This document shows positions 46,689 to 55,235 of a stretch of DNA of 64,000 nucleotides, one piece after another; positions within the stretch are counted from its first letter, which is position 1; the number at the start of each line of letters is the position of its first letter. Under the pieces are notes generated by a model, which did not search any database, was not told the DNA's origin, and was given only the letters and a program-made list of their open reading frames with translations. Source of the stretch: Thiomicrorhabdus xiamenensis (GTDB lineage: Bacteria > Pseudomonadota > Gammaproteobacteria > Thiomicrospirales > Thiomicrospiraceae); contig NZ_CP054020.1 of the NCBI RefSeq assembly GCF_013282625.1, positions 1,612,001-1,676,000 on the forward strand, given 5' to 3'. The position numbers and the translations under genes are program-made.

Positions 46689-48107
46689 TTACTGCTGTAT
46701 CGCCTGAGACAAGGCATCACTTCCCTTAGCCTCTCCGGAGCTAAAGGACTCAAGCGGTTTGCCGAGCAGATAATCCAGTTTCGCCCACAGCAGTGCTTTT
46801 CTGAACTGCCACTCGACCTGATTGTAGTTCGCCTGAGACAGACGTACCATCGAATCCCCTAAATCCGTAGCGGATTCGTTTTCATACAAGGCGCGACTGT
46901 AGTCAAGATATAGATCCGCGTAATCGGCAAATAAATTATTGGATTTTTCTTCCGCGGCAAGCATTTGAATCTGGAAATACAGATCGGTGACTTCTTGACG
47001 CAACGCCTGCGCCAACTCTTCATACTGCGCCTGATAGGAAATCAACTTCGCCTTTTCTTCTTCAACTCGGGCTTGCTGCAGACCGGAGTCGTAAAGCGGC
47101 ATTGCAAGACTCAAATCGGCACGCCAGCGGCCCTCGCGTAACTCCGGATGACTGGAAAGCTGTCCTACCCAGGCGTCTGCACGTAGTTTGGGGCGATTCA
47201 GTTGATGCGCCGCCTGAACCTGTTTGAGCTGCCCCTCCCACTGAGTCTTAAGCGCACGCAGCAAAGGATGCTGTTCTATCTGTTGCTGCAGTTCGCTCAA
47301 GGCAAGCGATTTCGGATCGCGATGATCAAAATCAGACAGATCCGGAAAGGCCAGTTTGTCCGGGCGGGCATCGGCATAGCCGATAACATTGGCCAGATAA
47401 AGACGCATTTTCAACAGATTTTGCTCAGAACGGGAACGCTTCAATAACGCTTTTTGATAGGTATTTTCCGCTTCGATAAGCTCTACATCAGAAAGCCGGC
47501 TCAAGCTATGCTGATCCTTGCTTTTGTCGAAAGCGATATATTCGACCGCCATCGCTTCGTTGTCGATGCGGTACTGAAAATCGGCCAGCAATGCATCGAA
47601 AAAAGCGCTCATCACCTGAAGCTTATGGTTTTCCAACTGTGCCTGCTGTTTAATCTGTGCCGCATCGGAAAGCGCATACAGACTCTCCTGATAAATTTTG
47701 TTCAAGTCACCGTCATACAAAACTTTCCCGAAATGCAGTGCCAGAAGGTTGTGGTTTTGCGGCTCTTCGGTAAATTCGCGACGCGTTAAACGTCCTTCCA
47801 GATCGATTTTAAAACCGTTGGTTGAGTTCAATGTCTGCGCTTGCGCCAAAGCAACCCTGCTTTGCGCTTGCGCCAGCAGATTCGCGCCCGACTTCAATGG
47901 AAAGTCATTCAAAAGATATTTCAACGTCAAAGGGTTCGGCAGCGGTTCCTGCAGAGACTGGCTGAGAACGGACCAACTTTCAGCAGCCGGCTTTTGCGGC
48001 CCCTGTACCGATTCGGGCGCGGGATCCTGAGCTGCGGCGGCCGAACTCATAGCCAATGGCAGAGCGCCCAACAGGAAAAACAGTTTCAGCTTAAATGGCT
48101 TGTTCAT
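46689..48107 (-). CDS. TolC-family outer-membrane channel protein
   Basis: 472-aa OEP-family protein with a signal peptide (cleavage near AAAAQD, residue 27), a Pro-rich N-terminal stretch, and two repeats of long coiled-coil helices with short strand pairs. Repeat features include QAQSRVALAQAQT, LSRLSDVELIEAENTYQKA and RADLSLAMPLYDSGLQQARVEEEKAKL. It forms a trimeric tunnel by family analogy. RBS GAGGTGA. It is 19 bp after the thioredoxin gene and 36 bp before the mini-adaptor, so a single operon is likely. Confidence 0.88.
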   Translation of the reverse strand: MNKPFKLKLFFLLGALPLAMSSAAAAQDPAPESVQGPQKPAAESWSVLSQSLQEPLPNPLTLKYLLNDFPLKSGANLLAQAQSRVALAQAQTLNSTNGFKIDLEGRLTRREFTEEPQNHNLLALHFGKVLYDGDLNKIYQESLYALSDAAQIKQQAQLENHKLQVMSAFFDALLADFQYRIDNEAMAVEYIAFDKSKDQHSLSRLSDVELIEAENTYQKALLKRSRSEQNLLKMRLYLANVIGYADARPDKLAFPDLSDFDHRDPKSLALSELQQQIEQHPLLRALKTQWEGQLKQVQAAHQLNRPKLRADAWVGQLSSHPELREGRWRADLSLAMPLYDSGLQQARVEEEKAKLISYQAQYEELAQALRQEVTDLYFQIQMLAAEEKSNNLFADYADLYLDYSRALYENESATDLGDSMVRLSQANYNQVEWQFRKALLWAKLDYLLGKPLESFSSGEAKGSDALSQAIQQ

Positions 48108-48126
48108 TCATTTCACCTCAAGCTGA

Positions 48127-48663
48127 TTAACGGGCGGCTTTCTTGCGTTCGCGTTTATAGGCGGTAAAAGACTGTTTCTGGTAACTACCGTCCAGAACAT
48201 ACTCCGCCAGCCACTTGAACTCCTCTTTGGTTCTGGTCGGGCCGGTATAACGTACAATCGGCTTGCCGTCCAAACCGAAAATAATCATTACCGGTGTGGC
48301 GCGAACCCGAAAAACTTTTTCGGCCAGTTCCTGTGCAGTCATATGGTTCCCCATAAAGTCGACCACTTCGTTACTGCCCTCGATATCGTGCATAAAGGTC
48401 AGGAAGTTATCCCGATATAACTTAATAACGTCCGGCTCCTGCATAATTGTAGTTCGCATACGATGACAGAACGGACATTCATCCATATAGAAAAACATGA
48501 ATACCCCTTTTTTGCCGTCCTCTTCAGCGGTAACCAGGTCTTCTTGATAATTACCGAAGGATTCGTCAAAAAACGGATCTTGCGCTTGAGCGGAAGTGCT
48601 GAATAGCGAAAAACTAAAAATGGAAACAACTGCCAGCAGTGCGGCAGATCTGAACAACTGCAT
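48127..48663 (-). CDS. Exported thioredoxin-fold protein (CPFC motif)
   Basis: 178-aa periplasmic protein: signal peptide (cleavage near AQAQD, residue 28), then a thioredoxin-like fold with DECPFCHRMR (Cys63, Cys66) and cis-Pro in VRATPVMIIFGLDGKP. The layout resembles SoxW/DsbD-gamma-like proteins in sulfur oxidisers, which act as thiol reductases for periplasmic partners, although no sox genes are adjacent. The basic C-terminus (YKRERKKAAR) is unusual. RBS GAGGAGG. First gene of the TolC/adaptor/PilZ cluster, with a promoter and a dyad in front. Confidence 0.85.
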   Translation of the reverse strand: MQLFRSAALLAVVSIFSFSLFSTSAQAQDPFFDESFGNYQEDLVTAEEDGKKGVFMFFYMDECPFCHRMRTTIMQEPDVIKLYRDNFLTFMHDIEGSNEVVDFMGNHMTAQELAEKVFRVRATPVMIIFGLDGKPIVRYTGPTRTKEEFKWLAEYVLDGSYQKQSFTAYKRERKKAAR

Positions 48664-48679
48664 AATACCTCCTCTTTAG

Positions 48680-48744
48680 GGTCCTTTTGTATCTATTTTT
48701 GTAACAGGACCGGTGCAATATAGCAGGCTTTCAAACTAAGTAAA
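48680..48744 (-). promoter_or_regulatory. Candidate promoter and dyad before the thioredoxin-TolC operon
   Basis: On the minus strand TTTACT (48744..48739) and TATATT (48722..48717) have a 16-bp spacer. The dyad GGTCCT / AGGACC (48680..48711, 20-base centre) begins around the expected transcription start and ends before the RBS. It could be an operator or a leader hairpin. Confidence 0.5.
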
Positions 48745-48763
48745 AGTACCCTGTAGTATAAAA

Positions 48764-48814
48764 AAACTGGGGGCGTGGAACGGTCTCTTCCTGTAACGGC
48801 TAACCCCGTCCCAC
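48764..48814 (-). terminator. Probable terminator of the TlpA-like gene
   Basis: GTGGGACGG / CCGTTCCAC stem (one mismatch) with a long loop, then CCCCCAG and T7 on the minus strand. It falls between the TlpA-like gene and the thioredoxin-TolC operon. Confidence 0.5.
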
Positions 48815-48830
48815 CTCGTTTGGCCTGCGA

Positions 48831-49349
48831 CTAGCGGGACTGACTGAAGTTTTTTATAAAGTCCTCAAGCATTGCTCCGTCAACCATTCCGGTACGAGCG
48901 GCGACAATCTGTCCTTCCGGCGTCACCATATAAGTCGTCGGCAGTCCGCGCAAGTTACCGAACGGCGAGGTCTTGCCATCCGGTTTTCCTTCAAAACGAA
49001 CGATCGGATAGTTCACCATTTGCGATTCGGCGAAGTTTTTGACTTTCTGCGGATCGATATCTTCATAGTTCACACCGATAACCACTGCGTCCTTCTCTGC
49101 ATGCGCTTCATGGAACATCACCAGGTCCGGAATCTCTTTCAAACATGGCGGACACCAGGTCGCCCAAAGGTTAACGACCACCCATTTACCGCGATAGTCG
49201 GATAATTTGCTTTTGTTTCCGTCCAGATCAATAAATGTAATCTCTTTGCTCTCTTCGGCCTGCACCGATGTACTGAAACCTATAAATACCGCCGAGGCCA
49301 AAAAAACGGTAAGCAGTTGTTTTGATAGTCGATTTTGTAAATACTTCAT
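48831..49349 (-). CDS. TlpA/ResA-like periplasmic thioredoxin
   Basis: 172-aa exported thiol oxidoreductase: signal peptide (cleavage near VQAEES, residue 31), and a thioredoxin fold with LWATWCPPC (Cys66, Cys69), the catalytic motif of the TlpA/ResA/CcmG group. The cis-Pro loop reads RGLPTTYMVTPEG. Such proteins reduce apocytochrome c or copper-site thiols in the periplasm; which partner is used here cannot be told. It lies upstream of another exported thioredoxin gene on the same strand but with a probable terminator between. Confidence 0.9.
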   Translation of the reverse strand: MKYLQNRLSKQLLTVFLASAVFIGFSTSVQAEESKEITFIDLDGNKSKLSDYRGKWVVVNLWATWCPPCLKEIPDLVMFHEAHAEKDAVVIGVNYEDIDPQKVKNFAESQMVNYPIVRFEGKPDGKTSPFGNLRGLPTTYMVTPEGQIVAARTGMVDGAMLEDFIKNFSQSR

Positions 49350-49524
49350 AATTCAGTCCAAAATTAAATATTGATTCAAGCAGGTTTAATTTAACGCCAC
49401 TCCATGCCGAAACTGTCGGCATTGTATCCAAATCACGGCGCAAAACGAACCTCTTAAGCTATCAAGCCAGAGTTTAGCCATAGTTAACGGAAAAGATTTC
49501 AATAGGAGAAAGGAATAAAGGATT

Positions 49525-49544
49525 GCGACGGCAAGCGCCGTCGC
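49525..49544. repeat. Hairpin downstream of hda
   Basis: GCGACGGC / GCCGTCGC, 8-bp perfect stem with a 4-base loop, 12 bp after the hda stop. The T-tail is poor (AATCCTTTATT on the minus strand), so it is only a weak terminator candidate. Confidence 0.5.
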
Positions 49545-49556
49545 TTCGAAAAGCGG

Positions 49557-50270
49557 TTACGCCCCTGCATCCGACAGAATGGATTTCACGAATGCCAGAG
49601 TGAGGCGGCGTTTCTCCACCAGCGAAGCCTCTTCAAGAACACGCAGAACGTTCATCAACTGAGGCAACTCGCCGGAAACATTCTTAACCAGAAACTCGCC
49701 GACATTGTCCGGCAGCTCGAATCCGCGTTTGACGCTGTGTCGTTGCAGCGCCGTAATCAGCTCGTTTTTATCACTCAAGTGCAACAGTTCAACCGGCAGC
49801 ACACTCACCAGAGCCTTAGCCAATTCCGGCAAAGCAATCTGCCACTTTCCGATCGACGTATTACCGGCAAACAGCAATGTATTGCCCTGTACACTGGATT
49901 TGGTAATCAGATTGGCTAAAGCGGTCTCCCACGTCTTTTTCCCGATAATCGAATCAACATCATCCAAACAGACCAGTGAAGTTTGTTCCAATCCGTACAG
50001 GACATCCGGAATCAGCGGCAGACTGGCATCACCCAGCGGCAGGTAGACACTGTCCTGATTACGCTCGGTCATATAGCGGCAGGCCGCCTGAAGGATATGC
50101 GTTTTACCGACCCCCTGCTCTCCGCCCAGATAAAATGCACTCCCGCGTGGCTGAGAGAGATTTTTCTGCAACACATTCAATGCCAAAGCAACAGACTCCT
50201 GTTCGGCAACAAAAGTCTCAAAACTGGCGTCGTCTCGCAACCCCATTTTTAATGGCATTTGAACATACAC
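49557..50270 (-). CDS. hda: DnaA regulatory inactivator Hda
   Basis: DnaA-related AAA+ protein that, with the DNA-loaded beta clamp, stimulates DnaA-ATP hydrolysis and prevents re-initiation. 237 aa. The start is GTG 50270 with AGGAG 9 bases upstream; this keeps the N-terminal clamp-binding motif QMPLKM (residues 4-9), the equivalent of E. coli QLSLPL. Walker A GGEQGVGKT (about 49-57) and CLDDVD (Walker B, Asp103-Asp104) are intact. DUF2066 lies upstream on the same strand. The membrane protein PerM that often sits between them is absent. Confidence 0.94.
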   Translation of the reverse strand: MYVQMPLKMGLRDDASFETFVAEQESVALALNVLQKNLSQPRGSAFYLGGEQGVGKTHILQAACRYMTERNQDSVYLPLGDASLPLIPDVLYGLEQTSLVCLDDVDSIIGKKTWETALANLITKSSVQGNTLLFAGNTSIGKWQIALPELAKALVSVLPVELLHLSDKNELITALQRHSVKRGFELPDNVGEFLVKNVSGELPQLMNVLRVLEEASLVEKRRLTLAFVKSILSDAGA

Positions 50271-50346
50271 GTTTACTGTCTCCTAAAGCTGTTTACAGGC
50301 ATTTATAATGATTGAGAGGAATGTTGCAGTTGCTTAAACATTGCAT

Positions 50347-51528
50347 TTATTGCGCGACTTCCGGCAACTCCGGAACCTCTTCCACCGGTTCGACATATTG
50401 GAAACGCATATCGATCTGGCGCAACATTTCGGAAGACGAAGTAATGGAAAATTGCGACAGGCGCTCCAGCCAGCCGATAAAATTCGCGTAATCTCCGCGA
50501 TAGGCGACTTCAAGGCGCGCAGAATCTTGCTCGACCGTAACCAGCTTAATCTCGGTCACGGTAGGCAACGCCTGTTGCAACTGAGTTTTTGCCTGTTGCA
50601 GTGATTTGATATCGCCGATGTTGCTCAGGTTGATACTGATTTGATCACGACTGTCCAGTATCTGCCGATTCACCTCGACTAGTCGCGCCGCAACCATATC
50701 CAGCATATTATGCAACAGCGTCTGTCGGTCACTATCCAGCGTTTTACCCTTCGCCAAAATTGAACCGTTATCGGCAAACAGATGCCAGCTTAACTCATAC
50801 TCCTGCTCGCGTCGCACCAACTTGAAACTCAGAAGATTGTTCTGATCCGACTGTACCAACACATCCTGTAAAGGCGTGATATTGTTCACCGGGTTGATCG
50901 GATAGATCCACGGCATGGTTTCCTGTGGCCATGAAACCGGCAACGCCAACTGTTCCGCATAATCCTGAAGATTGATATCGACTCGGTAGCCAAGCGCTTC
51001 CTGATCGAGTTTTGTAATGGTGTTACTCTCGACAAGCGTTCCCATAACCAACAGCTTTGGGCGCAGGTTCAGCGGCCAGACTTTAATCTGCATTTCGGCC
51101 AAGGCCTGTTTCAGTAAAACCTCATCGTATTTAAGACGGATTTTCAGACCGACCTTAACCCCTTCCTGCATCACGGGAACATAAGCATAGCTTTTCAACC
51201 AACGTCGCGAATTACTCAACAGTGACTCTGTACGCGGCGATGAAAGTAACGAGCGTTTGCCGGTCAAACGCACCAGCAACAAACGCATCCCCTCTTCGGC
51301 CAGTTGATTTAAAACCGGTTCGGATAATTTATATTCAATGGTGGCTTCCGGGTTCGGATTATCCAGCTCTACCGCATAAAGGTCTTTTTCAAGAACCGTC
51401 GGAACAACATTATCTGAGACGCTTAACTGGGTGGAATCTTCCGGAACGGCTAAAGCAGTCTGAGCCGTAAGCCCGCTGACAGACAAAGTCATAGCGGAAT
51501 AGAGTAGTATTTGCTGAAAACTTCTCAT
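50347..51528 (-). CDS. DUF2066 exported protein
   Basis: 393-aa exported protein of the DUF2066 family, function unknown. The frame is open for 48 more codons upstream, but ATG 51528 starts a normal signal peptide (cleavage near TALAVP, residue 27) and leaves room for the divergent purM promoter. Family markers are EEGMRLLLVRLTGKRSLLSSP and SRRWLKSYAYVPV. The C-terminal part has strand-rich repeats. Its position between hda and the divergent purM is a widely conserved gammaproteobacterial arrangement. Confidence 0.85.
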   Translation of the reverse strand: MRSFQQILLYSAMTLSVSGLTAQTALAVPEDSTQLSVSDNVVPTVLEKDLYAVELDNPNPEATIEYKLSEPVLNQLAEEGMRLLLVRLTGKRSLLSSPRTESLLSNSRRWLKSYAYVPVMQEGVKVGLKIRLKYDEVLLKQALAEMQIKVWPLNLRPKLLVMGTLVESNTITKLDQEALGYRVDINLQDYAEQLALPVSWPQETMPWIYPINPVNNITPLQDVLVQSDQNNLLSFKLVRREQEYELSWHLFADNGSILAKGKTLDSDRQTLLHNMLDMVAARLVEVNRQILDSRDQISINLSNIGDIKSLQQAKTQLQQALPTVTEIKLVTVEQDSARLEVAYRGDYANFIGWLERLSQFSITSSSEMLRQIDMRFQYVEPVEEVPELPEVAQ

Positions 51529-51679
51529 ATGGCGACCTAAAAATTTCGTTACAATATCATAATATTTTTTTAGGAAGCCTTTGGCGTTTTTTGTCGGCAG
51601 TGTAAACGCCCCGTTTCCGGGAAACGTGATACGCCTAAGCACGGCATATAAAGACGTCAATTCAAAACTCAATTTACCT

Positions 51680-51696
51680 CCCGCAATTATAGCGGG
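51680..51696. repeat. Dyad in the purM upstream region
   Basis: CCCGC-AATTATA-GCGGG, 30 bp before the purM ATG. It overlaps a -10-like TATA and could be an operator or a leader hairpin. It does not match the E. coli PurR box. Confidence 0.4.
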
Positions 51697-51725
51697 TAAC
51701 AGACTATCTAGAGTTAGTAAAAGTT

Positions 51726-52775
51726 ATGACCACGAACAACCAATCGATTAGTTATAAAGACGCCGGTGTCGATATCGACGCCGGTAACGCCCTTGTCCAA
51801 GCAATCAAACCAATTGCAAAAGCCACAACCCGTCCTGAAGTACCGGCCTCTCTAGGCGGTTTCGGCGCGCTGTTTGAACTGGACATGGCAAAGTACAAAA
51901 ACCCGATTTTGGTTTCAGGTACCGATGGTGTCGGCACCAAGCTTCGCCTGGCGATCGACAGCGGAAAACATGACCAAGTCGGGATTGATCTGGTTGCGAT
52001 GTGTGTCAACGACCTGATTGTTCAGGGGGCAGAACCGCTTTTCTTCCTGGATTATTATGCCACTGGGAAACTGGAACTGGACGTTGCAACCGACGTCGTC
52101 AAGGGTATCGGCGACGGCTGTCTTCAGGCTGGATGCGCACTGATCGGCGGAGAAACCGCTGAAATGCCTGGCATGTACCCGCAAGGCGATTACGATCTGG
52201 CCGGCTTCTGTGTCGGGATTGTTGAAAAATCGGATCTGATTGACGGCTCCAAAGTCAAAGCCGGCGATGTCATGCTGGGTCTAAGCTCAAGCGGCCCTCA
52301 CTCGAACGGCTACTCGCTGATTCGTAAAATCATCGAAGTCAATAATGCCGATATCAATCAGGAAATCGATGGTCAACCACTGATCGATGCCCTGATGGCG
52401 CCAACCCGCATCTACGTCAAGCCGTTGCTTGAACTGATGAAAGAAATTCAAATCCACGCTCTATCGCATATTACCGGCGGAGGCCTTCTGGAAAACCTGC
52501 CTCGCGTTATGCCAAACAACACGCGTGCGAAAATCAACACCAACGCCTGGCACCGTCCAGCGGTATTTGACTGGATTGCCGAAAAAGGCAACGTTGATTA
52601 TGAAGAAATGCACCGTACACTGAACTGCGGTATCGGAATGGTAATCGTTGTTGATGCCAACGATAAGGACAAAGCGATTCAATCGCTTGAAGCCGCAGGC
52701 GAAACGGTTTCAGTAATCGGAACCATCGAATCTTCGGAACAGGAAGAACCAAGCGTTCAACTGACTGCGAAATAA
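51726..52775 (+). CDS. purM: Phosphoribosylformylglycinamidine cyclo-ligase (AIR synthetase)
   Basis: Closes the imidazole ring of FGAM with ATP to form AIR, the step after PurL. 349 aa. AIRS signature: [12 protein letters not shown] at the N-terminus, [35 protein letters not shown] and [13 protein letters not shown]. It is followed by purN 130 bp downstream on the same strand, as in E. coli purMN. Divergent from DUF2066. Confidence 0.97.
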   Translation: MTTNNQSISYKDAGVDIDAGNALVQAIKPIAKATTRPEVPASLGGFGALFELDMAKYKNPILVSGTDGVGTKLRLAIDSGKHDQVGIDLVAMCVNDLIVQGAEPLFFLDYYATGKLELDVATDVVKGIGDGCLQAGCALIGGETAEMPGMYPQGDYDLAGFCVGIVEKSDLIDGSKVKAGDVMLGLSSSGPHSNGYSLIRKIIEVNNADINQEIDGQPLIDALMAPTRIYVKPLLELMKEIQIHALSHITGGGLLENLPRVMPNNTRAKINTNAWHRPAVFDWIAEKGNVDYEEMHRTLNCGIGMVIVVDANDKDKAIQSLEAAGETVSVIGTIESSEQEEPSVQLTAK

Positions 52776-52905
52776 GCAACCCTCTTGCATTCGATCATGC
52801 CGTAACCGGCCTCCTGGCACGGCTACGGCAGATACATCTTCAGTCCTTCTACATCAAAACCGGTTTATCAAGCCGACCAATTTGCTTTCTGGAGCATTTC
52901 TGTAA

Positions 52906-53586
52906 ATGACCCTAAAGACCCCTTCCGAACACCAACCCAAAAAAATCGCTGTATTAATATCCGGCAACGGTTCGAACTTACAAGCGATCATTGATGATCA
53001 GCAAAAACATCCTCAGCTATACCGAATTGCCCTGGTCGTCAGTAACCGTCCAAATGCTTACGGCCTCAAAAGAGCCGCACAGGCCGGCATCCCAACACTT
53101 GTTATCGACCACACCAACTACAGCGATCGGGAAAGTTTCGATGCCGAGTTACAGCGACAACTGGATCAAAGCGAAGTCGACCTGATCGTTCTTGCCGGAT
53201 TTATGCGCATTCTGACTCAAGGTTTTACGCAGCATTTTCTTGGTAAGATGCTCAATATCCACCCTTCGCTGTTACCGAAATACACCGGATTGAACACTCA
53301 TCAGCGCGCGATTGATGCAGGGGATTCTGAACACGGCTTAAGCATTCACTTCGTCACTCCGGAACTGGATGGTGGTCCGGTAATTTTGCAAGACAAGGTT
53401 CTTATCGAGCCGGGCGAATCGGCCGACAGTCTGCAGCAGAAAATCCATCAGCGGGAGCATATCGCCTACCCATTGGCGGTGCGCTGGTTCTGCGAAGGAA
53501 AAATTGCATTACAGGATAATCGAGTGCAATATCAGCAAAAAACCTTACAGGAACCGCTACAGCTTAATGAAAGCCGAGACCTGTAA
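52906..53586 (+). CDS. purN: Phosphoribosylglycinamide formyltransferase
   Basis: Transfers formyl from 10-formyl-THF to GAR, the third purine step. 226 aa, slightly longer than E. coli PurN because of a C-terminal extension. SGNGSNLQAIID binds the phosphate; the catalytic region has LNIHPSLLPKYTGLNTH (His), with Asp in the downstream HFVTPELDGGPVILQ. A GGAG-like site lies about 12 bases before ATG. It ends 28 bp before the DUF3108 gene. Confidence 0.95.
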   Translation: MTLKTPSEHQPKKIAVLISGNGSNLQAIIDDQQKHPQLYRIALVVSNRPNAYGLKRAAQAGIPTLVIDHTNYSDRESFDAELQRQLDQSEVDLIVLAGFMRILTQGFTQHFLGKMLNIHPSLLPKYTGLNTHQRAIDAGDSEHGLSIHFVTPELDGGPVILQDKVLIEPGESADSLQQKIHQREHIAYPLAVRWFCEGKIALQDNRVQYQQKTLQEPLQLNESRDL

Positions 53587-53614
53587 AAGCATAAACTAGT
53601 TTGTGGAGGCATCT

Positions 53615-54394
53615 TTGAAGCATCGACTCTATCCCAAAAGCAGCGCCGATAAGTTCGTCTATATTATTGCTGCCCTGCTGCTTAGTCTTCCACTTCTGCT
53701 GAACAAAGCATTGGCTTCCGAACAAGCACAGCCGATCCCAGACTTCGATGCGACCTTTCTCGTTCATGCTTACGGTGTCGACCTCGGCAAAAGTCGACAC
53801 CAGTTGCATTGCGAACAACAGGATTGTGTCCTGACAACCCTATCCAAACCGGAGGGCTGGGTAAAGATCTTTTTTAAAGACAGTGCCGAAGAAACAATTC
53901 AATTGAAGCAGACCGCGCAGAGCATTCTCTGGCAAGGCTATCAAAAGCAGGCGACTCGCTATAAAGGCGACGATGCGAAAATCAAATCAACCACCTACCA
54001 GCTTGAATCCGACGACCAACAGATCGTTTATCTTGAGAAAAAACGTCAATGGCCATGGAATCCAGGTGTTTTCGACGCCACTTCGATTGCTTATGCAATT
54101 CAATGGTACGCGCTTAATCACAAAGACCTGGCGACGGCACAACTTGTCCTGCAGACGACCAAGGAACAGTACCCGATTAAATTCAGCATTCTGGCACAGC
54201 CGGAAACCCTTAAGCTCAAATACGGCAAAGAGTCGAGCCAGAAATATCGTTTTGGTAATCAGCGTTTTGAGATAGACTTATGGCTGCTGCCGGAAAAACA
54301 GTACTTCCCCGGCAAACTTCGCATCTATGATCGGGAAGAAGACAAGACCATCGTACTTGTTTTGGAAAAAGCGCCAAAACTGCAAACCTCCTAA
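53615..54394 (+). CDS. DUF3108 exported protein
   Basis: 259-aa exported protein of the DUF3108 family, function unknown, commonly found after purN. I place the start at TTG 53615 because GGAGG lies 5 bases before it; a GTG at 53603 has no ribosome site. The hydrophobic N-terminus (about 15-35, ending ALASEQ) is a signal peptide or anchor. The mature part is a run of beta strands (FDATFLVHAYGVDLG at the start, FEIDLWLLPEKQYFPGKLRI near the end), suggesting a periplasmic beta-structured binding protein. Confidence 0.8.
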   Translation: MKHRLYPKSSADKFVYIIAALLLSLPLLLNKALASEQAQPIPDFDATFLVHAYGVDLGKSRHQLHCEQQDCVLTTLSKPEGWVKIFFKDSAEETIQLKQTAQSILWQGYQKQATRYKGDDAKIKSTTYQLESDDQQIVYLEKKRQWPWNPGVFDATSIAYAIQWYALNHKDLATAQLVLQTTKEQYPIKFSILAQPETLKLKYGKESSQKYRFGNQRFEIDLWLLPEKQYFPGKLRIYDREEDKTIVLVLEKAPKLQTS

Positions 54395-54426
54395 TTTGCC
54401 TTATTTAATTATCAAAGACAAACAAC

Positions 54427-55053
54427 ATGAAATTAAGCGATCGCGATATAAAAAAACACCTTGAATCCGGTAAGATCAGTATTGATCCTCAGCCGCCCGA
54501 AAGTAAAATCAAAGGAATCAGTGTCGATTTGCGCCTCGACAATAAATTCCGCGTATTCAATGATCATACTGCCCCTTTTATTGACCTGAGCGGCCCCAAA
54601 GACGACGTTCAACGCATTATGGATACCGTGATGGGCGATGAAATCGAGATCGCCGAAGGCGAAGCGTTTTTCCTCCATCCGGGCGAATTGGCGCTTGCCG
54701 CCACTTTTGAATCGGTCACCATACCGGATGATCTGGTCGGCTGGCTTGACGGCCGATCGAGCCTTGCCCGTCTCGGACTGATGGTTCATGTTACCGCGCA
54801 CCGTATCGATCCGGGCTGGCAGGGACAGATCGTTTTGGAAATATTCAACAGCGGAAAATTGCCTTTGGCTCTGCGTCCGGGCATGGACATCTGTGCAATC
54901 AACTTTGAAACTCTTTCCAGCGCTTCAACCACGCCATATAACAAGCGTCTTGATGCCAAATACCGCAACCAGAAAGGACCAACAGCCAGTCGCATTAACC
55001 AGGACCAGCAAGCACAGAGCAACTCCCCACAACTCGACCTCCTTTCGGATTGA
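54427..55053 (+). CDS. dcd: dCTP deaminase
   Basis: Trimeric enzyme that deaminates dCTP to dUTP, supplying dTTP synthesis. 208 aa. Conserved motifs: [13 protein letters not shown] at the start, ISVDLRLDN, the [12 protein letters not shown] segment and [24 protein letters not shown] with the catalytic Glu in VLEIFN. The C-terminal tail (about 190-208, Gln/Ser-rich) is longer than in E. coli Dcd. It has its own terminator. Confidence 0.96.
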   Translation: MKLSDRDIKKHLESGKISIDPQPPESKIKGISVDLRLDNKFRVFNDHTAPFIDLSGPKDDVQRIMDTVMGDEIEIAEGEAFFLHPGELALAATFESVTIPDDLVGWLDGRSSLARLGLMVHVTAHRIDPGWQGQIVLEIFNSGKLPLALRPGMDICAINFETLSSASTTPYNKRLDAKYRNQKGPTASRINQDQQAQSNSPQLDLLSD

Positions 55054-55069
55054 AGAATCCCGGCAACAG

Positions 55070-55098
55070 GCGCATAATTTATTTATGCGCATTTTTTT
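55070..55098 (+). terminator. Terminator of dcd
   Basis: Stem GCGCATAA / TTATGCGC with a 5-base loop then ATTTTTTT, 17 bp after the stop. Confidence 0.9.
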
Positions 55099-55235
55099 GC
55101 CGTTTAGACACAAAATTCTCTTTACCAAGCACGCGAAAAAATCGATAATTCGCGCTTATAAATAAGTTCACTGTTACGAAAAAGTACCAAGCGTTTATCC
55201 ACCCTTTTTTTGCCCTGGTTGCCTAAGGAGTCAGC

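Noticed and set aside
51529-51672. Upstream extension of the DUF2066 gene
   Set aside because: The extra 48 codons lack a ribosome site and would bury the signal peptide that starts at 51528.
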